Part shown: piece after piece, positions 57,463 through 64,000 of the stretch
How the letters are laid out: every line of letters starts with the position of its first letter
Numbering within the stretch: the stretch's first letter is position 1
From: Muricea muricata
Taxonomy: Eukaryota > Cnidaria > Anthozoa > Malacalcyonacea > Plexauridae
Length of the DNA: 64,000 nucleotides
Assembly: GCA_963855995.1 (NCBI GenBank)
Contig: OY979717.1
Coordinates: 47,706,044 to 47,770,043 of the forward strand
Direction of reading: 5' to 3'
The notes under the pieces: generated by a model
The model's input: the letters and a program-made list of their open reading frames with translations, nothing else
What the model was told of the DNA's origin: nothing
The model's database searches: none
Made by a program: the position numbers and the translations under genes

Positions 57463-57518
57463 TATAACAACTTTATTGTTTACAACGTTTCGGAGCATTA
57501 CTCCATCTTCAGGTAATA
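57463..57518 (-). ncRNA. Hammerhead-ribozyme-like motif (Penelope-type)
   Basis: On the minus strand the order is TATTAC, core CTGAAGA, a GGAG...CTCC stem, GAAA, a two-base AC...GT stem III with a long loop, then T and GTTATA closing stem I (5 of 6 pairs). The CUGANGA and GAA cores, the A15.1-U16.1 pair and a permitted base at the cleavage position are all present. The first stem II pair is mismatched (T/C). Penelope-like retroelements are known to carry minimal hammerheads, and Penelope fragments occur elsewhere in the window. Activity is unproven. Confidence 0.35.
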
Positions 57519-57701
57519 GATTGCCGTTAAAACCGTTAAAGATCTGTTTGCGCAATTTATTTGCGCACGCATGCAAAAATGACGTGTCCGAGAAATTTAA
57601 ATTAACTAAAAGAATTAGAATAAAGTTTCTGGACTACTGAGGTGAAATGAATTAATTCGATGATAAAACTATTAAAGAATTGCACATTTGAGAAGTTTGA
57701 T

Positions 57702-60700
57702 TTAATCAAGCTTCTCAAATGTGCAATTGTGAAATGGTCCATTAAATACCACTGAACGACTGGCACTGGCATTGGCATTGCCTTTATAGAGGGGACACTT
57801 GTACTTGGTATGTCCCCTTTCGCCACATACATAGCATCTCATTCCTAAATTAAGTGAAATATAGTTTTAGCAGCTCCTGCAATTAAATAACATGTTAACC
57901 AAATTGAAGGAAACTATTAATACAAGAGGTTATTTTTTTACTTAATTGCTATGAAAAATGCTTCCTGATAAAATTAGGTAATAACAGGATTTTCAGGGGG
58001 TTTTTGTGCTGTAAAAGAGAGAACCCTAAATAGATTATATTTTACATACAGAATATACTTATGAGCTCTGCACTTGGCTTTAATGTGGCCTTTTATGCCA
58101 CACTTGAAACAACGGCCTGTTAGTGAGAAAAAAGACAGTATTGTAAGCATATGTAATAACTCATAAATATAACATGTACTTAAAGGTATTAATTGCAATA
58201 AAACAGAGTTGATGAATACCATATTAGAATCTAAATTAATATAATTTGTTACTGGTATAGTAACTGTATTTACGTCCTTCTTTGTTGCCAGGCCTTGCTA
58301 TTAATTGAAGCAATAAAAAAGAATAGATGCATGTTAGGATATTATAGTGATGGTATGCATGACTAATACTGTTAATATCTGTATGTGAATTGTATTGCAA
58401 GCAAATGAATACAATTAAGTATATATAGGTGTAATGTTCATTACACAAATGTACTTACGTCTCACTTGATTATTCCTAACTGCTGCTATCAAAGCAATAA
58501 AAACGAATGAATGGATGCAATTTAGGATCTTTAGTTTAGGCTATCCACTGACTGCTATTACACAAATGTACTTACGTCTCACTTGATTATTACCAACTGC
58601 TGCTATCAAAGCAATAAAAACGAATGAATGGATGCAATTTAGGAACTTTAGTTGAGGCTATCCACTGGCTGCTATTACACAAATGTACTTACGTCTCACT
58701 TGATTATTACCAACTGCTGCTATCAAAGCAATAAAAACGAATGAATGGATGCAATTTAGGATCTTTAGTTGAGGCTATCCACTGACTGCTATTACACAAA
58801 TGTACTTACGTCTCACTTGATTATTACCAACTGCTGCTATCAAAGCAATAAAAAAGAATGAATGGATGCAATTTAGGATCTTTAGTTGAGGCTATACACT
58901 GACTGCTATTACACAAATGTACTTACGTCTCACTTGATTATTACCAACTGCTGCTATCAAAGCAATAAAAAAGAATGAATGGATGCAATTTAGGATCTTT
59001 AGTTGAGGCTATACACTCACTGCTATTACACAAATGTACTACCATTTAATAATATCAGTATATCAATTGGATTGCTGTAACAATCCACATTTGAATCATG
59101 AACAAGAATCCATACATTACTGTGGCTATAATCATTGTTGTTACTTAATTACTTGTATGTCCATCATGTATTAACAGTGAGATCAGTCATGTATCAATCA
59201 GTCAATGAGAATATTTATACCTTCTCCACCTCTTCCTTGTTCTGAAAAAGGATGGTGAACACATTAGGAATCTAGTGGAGGTGTGCATATGCAAGCATGT
59301 ATATTTATTTATCATACTATAATCCAATTATCATGCTGTAATCATACAGTCATATTTAATCACCTCTCTCTTCAGGTTGATGTTCTACAAAGGGGAAGAA
59401 AATGAGCAGATATTAACAGACCTATGTGATTAGCAGGAATTGGGAATAGTGAACTGAATTTCCCAAGACCACAATATGAACTAGAGAATTAAGTAATCAT
59501 CTGCAAGTATTTAATTAGAATGACTAATACCATTGTCTTCTCCACGATTCACTAAAACTAGAAAATTCTAATTAGTTTAATTATGAAAATTATCAAAATG
59601 AATTTGATAATTTATAAAAAAAATAGATTTAAGGTAAACTTACATTCATTTAAGACATCTTGCAATTCAACAGGATTAGTGAGAAAGTATTTAACAATGA
59701 TATAGAACATAAAGTACAATTATTATAGCTGCTGAGGCAATATTTGACAATGCCTGCATGTTATTCACTATTAACTTTTTAAATTACCCTCCGGAAAGTT
59801 GCATTATTTCATTTTTTGAGATTGGATGTAACATATGATTATATTTTCTGCTTAAGATTGCTTTCTATATACCCTTGTTTTACAGTATTATATACATAGT
59901 TATATAGCTCATCTAACTACCTCTGTCTTCAACTGACATGGGTTCATCAAGCTGCATGATCTACCAAAGATAAAAGATTTTCATATATTAAAATTAGTAG
60001 TACAATCATAGCTGTATATGATACCTTGGATGTAAGTTTTCGGCAGGAAGTGTAAAGACTATTAAAAAGTGAATCTTTTACAAAATTTTCTAGTACATAA
60101 AATGCTTACTTATTTCCTCAACCAGTAGTTCTTGTGACACTGAAATAAGAATGTGCAATGTTCATTAAAAAATATTCACAAGAGTTCCTACCATATATTT
60201 TTAATAGTTGTCACGACATTGTGCATGGTTTTTAGGTGTACAGTATAACTAATGCTGGCAGACAATTTCAAGAAAATCATTTCAACCAACTTCTCTAGCC
60301 TTTGTCCTCTTCTACAGGTAGCAATGCAAAGCATATAAAGCGTCATTTAAATAGTACAAAAGCTCGAGTTTGTACGTATTGAACAATGAAGCATGAATAT
60401 TGAAAAATAGCCATATAGGTTTCATGTCATGCTACAAAATACTCACCAGGTTTTAAAAAGTTTGTTGTTCAAGCAAAATCACAGTATACGTGCCGTATTT
60501 TTTCATGTTTAATGTCGTTTGTCTAGAAAAAAGAAAAAAGAAGTATAAGTCAAACGATTCATTACTTACGTCCCCCAATTACGAAAAATTCATGTAACTT
60601 CGTCTAGAAACTCCAATATTGCTGTTCAGCAAATAGGAATAAATATAATTAACTATGAGTTGGCCAAAAAACAACACAATTTAGTATTTATATATATAGA

Positions 60701-61761
60701 CAGAGAAAAAAAACTTTGTTAAAGACATGAAGTACTTACCTTTGCCATTAGCTTCAAATTGAAAAGCAGTCAAATTTTTGCGCTTTTTTTGCACTGCCTC
60801 ACTGACCTGAATATATACTTGGAGTGAAACTAACTGAAAATTTACTGATTTGAGGAACAAATTTGCGGAAATGAAACCCTACAGATACTGACCTGAGAGT
60901 CATTAAATATTGTGGGGACAGCGTTGTGTTTCAAAATAGCTCTTTTTTTATCCTCTTTGAGCATATCTGGACTAAAGTGCTTCGAACAAACACGACTTCC
61001 TTTCCCTGGAACAAACTTAACAGGTGCATCCTTGTTCACATTTTCTAGCCACAACGCATACATGTCAGGATTTTTTTCTGGACCTGGAAAACTAACAACA
61101 CATTTAAAATTTTAAACCATCATATTTTCTTTGGAGAATGCAATGTGCTACACAAACATCCCTCTTTTCTCCTTCACTCCATGGAGAGAATTTAAAATAT
61201 TCGCTTTTTCTTTCAGGAAATCCCAAAGAGGTCCAAGATAGCCAGGCTTCAGGACATGCTTTAGTTAAAGACACAAATAACCCTAGACTGAGTGAGGCCC
61301 TTTAAGGACAACAAAGCCCTTTAATTTAGACCAACTGGAAAATTTCTAAAACAAATTCTGGGCATTAATATAAATTTTTGAGATAAACAACTTTAAAAAA
61401 CTCTGCCCTGAATGTTAACAATATATAACATTGTAAGTTGTCAATCGCCTTGCAAATGCATACCCTGTGCATACCATTGAATGCACACCGAAAAACAAAC
61501 GTCTTCTGTCTTTGTTAGTCCGTCTTGAAAGCTCATGAAATATTTATGCTACCATTTATTTACGACTATTGAAGTAAAGTGCAACTAAAATTGTAATACG
61601 GGGCCAACAATGAGCGATGCTATCGCAAATTTTTGGAACTGTTCGCCTACTTTTTATTAAAATTTTTTTAAATATTTGCAACGCACTAAAGAAATCGTCT
61701 CATTAAATTTCTTACCGGTGGGTAGAAATACTTCTATCGTCCAGAGCGTTGACTCATCCAT
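57702..61761 (-). CDS. THAP-type / double CCHC zinc-knuckle gene built from symmetric microexons
   Basis: I do not recognise an orthologue. Minus-strand candidate exons are 61716-61761 (MDESTLWTIEVFLPT), 60893-61083, 60740-60806, 60110-60139, 59644-59658, 59531-59551, 59364-59384, 59221-59241, five array exons (58927-58950, 58810-58833, 58693-58716, 58576-58599, 58459-58482), 58274-58297, 58059-58116 and 57702-57837. Exon 2 holds the C-terminal half of a THAP domain (MYALWLENVNKD, CSKHF as the C-x2-H, then NAVPTIF). The last two exons encode CFKCGIKGHIKAKC and CYVCGERGHTKYKC, two CCHC knuckles four residues apart (RAHK). The splice between them assumes the acceptor AATGAG/ATGC, the only one that keeps the second knuckle. 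All linker exons between 60139 and 58274 enter and leave in phase 1 without a stop. The usual N-terminal CxxxxC half of THAP is missing. A role in DNA/RNA binding is inferred from the domains. Confidence 0.7.
58440..59039 (-). repeat. 117-bp tandem repeat: five duplicated microexons with their introns
   Basis: GTACTTACGTCTCACTTG recurs at 58451, 58568, 58685, 58802 and 58919, exactly 117 bp apart. A sixth, truncated unit starts at 59036. Each unit contains one microexon on the minus strand: acceptor GATAG/CAG/CAG, then about 24 nt encoding VGNNQVR (VRNNQVR in the 58459 copy), then donor GTAAGT. The neighbouring exon 58274-58297 with its upstream intron (GAAGCAATAAAAAAGAAT...) is a diverged member of the same unit. 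Confidence 0.92.
61084..61715. other. Intron between candidate exons 1 and 2 of the THAP/CCHC gene
   Basis: No exon with the missing THAP CxxxxC half was found here. I see no other feature. Confidence 0.4.
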
Positions 61762-61783
61762 AAAAGGAGCATAAACGAGGCAT

Positions 61784-62560
61784 ATTTGAAATCAATGAAA
61801 TAATTTGAACACTTGCTTGCTACAGCCTTTGTAAAAAAAACAACAGCCAAGACGAGAAAAAAAATTGCAGGGGGGGGGGGCGAAAGACTTTGCCGGACGT
61901 AGCATCGCATTTTGGGTCAGTGGTAGCTAACTGTAGCCGAGAACCAATCGGGAACAGTGATCGGGAACCAGTGATCGGGAACCCAATTTTGCAAATCGCC
62001 GCCATTAAAAAAATGGCTTCAAAGATGGCGGCGCGTGCTTTCTCCAGATGTAATAAAGCTCAGTGGTTATTTCGCATTTGGAAGGTGGTCATGGTCATTT
62101 ATATAATAATACGTGTTCGTTCTGCATTTTCATTGGTCGCGAGCTGTGTGTTATTAAAGTACACACGCACGGATGACGTCAACTGATGGCGTGATCTAAT
62201 TTAGCTAATTTATTTCGCGGGTCTTTGCATGATTTTTGCCAACTTTATTATAATATAAAACAAATAGATTTCATTTTTTTGTGCTTCTGTACTGTAATAG
62301 ATCACAGATGACGCCATAGCGTGTGAAGAACAAAAAGTCACGCACTCGACTGCGTCTCGTGCGTACTTTTTTGTTCTTCACACGCTATGACGTCATCTGT
62401 GATCTATTACAGTACGGACGCACGCAAATCTATTTGTTAAATAGAGACAGTGAACTCAATATAACTGGAAGGCTACCTTCAGTTAAGCCGGTAATACAGG
62501 ATTTGAAGCCAAATTTTGCGTGAAATGACCATTGAGTTCTATTATATCTGGAGAGGGCAC
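61784..62560. other. Region upstream of the THAP/CCHC gene
   Basis: It contains a run of ten G (61867-61880 area), a short tandem GATCGGGAACCAGT near 61955-61982, an AAAGATGGCGGCGCG motif near 62023 like those at 55.6-55.8 kb, and the long hairpin listed next. The promoter of the THAP/CCHC gene is expected here, but no defined element can be named. Confidence 0.45.
62288..62420. repeat. Long perfect-type hairpin
   Basis: The left arm CTGTACTGTAATAGATCACA, GATGACGCCATAGCGTGTGA, AGAACAAAAAGT is mirrored by ACTTTTTTGTTCTTCACACG, CTATGACGTCATCTGTGATC, TATTACAGTAC. Arms of about 60 bp enclose a loop of about 13 bp. It is non-coding and probably the core of a foldback element. Confidence 0.8.
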
Positions 62561-62939
62561 GCCAATCTCTGTTCAAATCAAACAGTTGAAGCCAAAAACA
62601 TGGCGGATTTCTGACGAATCATCACGCCAATTGACGCCATATCTATGGCAACGGCTAAAGGTAGTAACCGCTAGCCAGACTCAATTTTGAGCCCGCGGCG
62701 GTTTTCACACCCCCCTGGATGTGATGTTGATCTTTTTCGCAGTGAATTTTTTTGTCCATGAGAATGGTTTTGATCAATTTTTTGGAAATTTTACAGTTTA
62801 CCGTACCGCAGTCAGTACTCTAGGAGTTACGAAATACATACGCCATCAAAACATATTATAAAAGAACGAGAAACTGATCACGCCATCGCACACTGACGTT
62901 ATTTGGGTACGGTAAAGTGTAAAGTACCCAATTTTTTGG

Positions 62940-63760
62940 AACTTTTACGATTTATTCAAAGATGTACAAGTTATTCATTATATACTTGGCCTTGGAAAGG
63001 AACGGAAAATTAATAAAGTCTTGAAAATGTCGACAATTGCAAGATTTTTGATGAGGAACACCAGCCTGAACTATTTGAAGTTTTGTATTTTAATAACAGG
63101 TATTTGAAAATTAGAGTTTCTTTCTTTCAAGTTTATTTTTTCAATTTTCATGTTCAATGTTGTTCTGTATAAAATTTGTAAGCTTGGCGCCTGAATATAC
63201 TCTACAGTCTTACATTGAATGTACAGATTTATTTTATGTATAACTTGGATCAGTTGAATGTAGGAAGTTGAAATTACCTTCTGGTATATTTTGTATCTTT
63301 GAATTATAAAAACAGGGTCCTGAAGGGCTACTAATCCCGTTGTCCAAGTGCACAAAATTTTGTATTGTTTTGTGGGAAGTCCCAGTGCATGGAATCCTAT
63401 TTTCCTAGCAAAAATATGCATTTCCTACCTCCCAGTTTACCCTTTTCAGGACCCTCTAAAAATTCCATATTTCTGCCAAATTAGCTCTTTTATTCAGGTA
63501 CATTGACACACAGTTTGTAAAGTTAACCACCCTGTATGCAATCAGACAGTAAAATACATACATTTTCTACTCTGGCACAAATTGACACATATGTCTGCAA
63601 AAAAAAACACATCTCACCCTGATTTGTGGGTCCTATGCCTTTTTAAGGAAGGGGAGTCAAAGTCATCATTTTCCTAATACAATTTTCTTCTGATTACATG
63701 AATCCTATATCCAACCACCATCCCCTAGGTGATGCCAATGTGTATCATTTCACATCCTTT
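62940..63760. repeat. Duplicated block, right copy
   Basis: Direct-orientation copy of 56170-57010. It has a 6-bp in-frame insertion (CTGAAC) after ACACCAGC relative to the left copy, and scattered substitutions. The open frame over this part (VQVIHYILGL, KINKVLKMSTIARFLMR) is kept. From 63760 to the window end I see no feature. Confidence 0.8.
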
Positions 63761-64000
63761 CTTGTCAATGTTATGTTTTTGTTTCTGGTAAACATTGTAA
63801 AGTTGACACCTGGTTTGTGCAGACTCTTACCTGTTGTTTTTGTATTCTAGGAGAATGTCTAAAATACATGCAAAGTATCTGTTGGAAATTGGAGACAGCA
63901 TTAATGCAGGACTAATTTTGAACTTTTTTAATTTGGCTTTTTACATGTGTCATTACTAGCTTAACATTAACAATGTAACTTTAAGAATAGTAGTGACTAC

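Larger units (their letters stand above)
54663..57701. other. Intergenic region between PHGDH and the THAP/CCHC gene
   Basis: The PHGDH promoter should lie just above 54662. The rest holds a hAT-type element (55028-55519), three AAGATGGCGG-type motifs (55611-55840) that resemble YY1 sites, one copy of a duplicated block (about 56170-57010), and a hammerhead-like Penelope motif (57463-57518). No convincing gene is seen. Confidence 0.5.

Noticed and set aside
58440-59039. CRISPR-like array because of regular spacing
   Set aside because: The whole 117-bp unit is repeated, with no unique spacers, and the repeats hold splice sites of an animal gene.
57702-61761. Interpretation of the THAP/CCHC gene as a P-element transposase
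   Set aside because: P-element transposases do start with a THAP domain, but no GTP-binding or RNase-H-like catalytic region follows here; the gene continues into microexons and zinc knuckles.
61890-62186. 98-codon plus-strand frame ending KYTRTDDVN
   Set aside because: Low-complexity start (tandem GATCGGGAACC repeat), no splice context and no recognisable domain; judged chance.
1-64000. tRNA or rRNA genes
   Set aside because: The only tRNA-like match is the 14-bp primer site of the copia element; no complete cloverleaf or rRNA segment was recognised.

Overview
The window is nuclear DNA of an animal. It carries spliced genes with GT-AG introns, three animal housekeeping orthologues, and intergenic and intronic space crowded with small inverted-repeat transposons. 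The AT-rich composition, the many foldback elements, the Ty1/copia element primed by a half initiator tRNA, and a THAP-domain gene would fit an early-branching invertebrate such as a cnidarian. That placement is inference; I cannot name the species.

Layout. 1-1220 is intergenic. 1221-20450 (minus) is a complete 17-exon UFL1, the E3 scaffold of the UFM1 pathway. One of its introns holds an almost intact copia retrotransposon (5952-10406) on the opposite strand. 20451-22803 is the head-to-head spacer between UFL1 and ABCF2; it holds a foldback element, a dead LINE reverse-transcriptase fragment and a TIR element. 22804-37593 (plus) is a complete 11-exon ABCF2 (twin-ATPase ABC-F protein). Its introns hold Penelope-like fragments, a 1.6 kb foldback, and hAT-like, Harbinger-like and TA-target miniature elements, and one intron is of the rare GC-AG type. 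38927-40201 (minus) is a two-exon gene of unknown function. 41514-54662 (minus) is a complete 10-exon PHGDH (3-phosphoglycerate dehydrogenase), with a 3.6 kb TTAA-flanked long-TIR element in one intron. 57702-61761 (minus) is an unusual gene joining part of a THAP zinc finger to two CCHC zinc knuckles through a run of microexons of 15-30 nt.

The most interesting part is 57.7-61.8 kb. Almost every linker exon of the THAP/CCHC gene is tiny and symmetric (phase 1-1), so each can be skipped or multiplied without breaking the frame. Five of them form an exact 117-bp-period tandem array that encodes a repeated short peptide, and each array exon has a triple in-frame AG acceptor. A block of about 0.8 kb is present on both sides of this gene in the same orientation.

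All exon joins were derived by hand from splice sites, reading frame and recalled family conservation. No alignment or database search was run. UFL1, ABCF2 and PHGDH each assemble without a frame break (782, 596 and 538 residues). The three housekeeping genes have no obvious functional link, so their adjacency is probably incidental.
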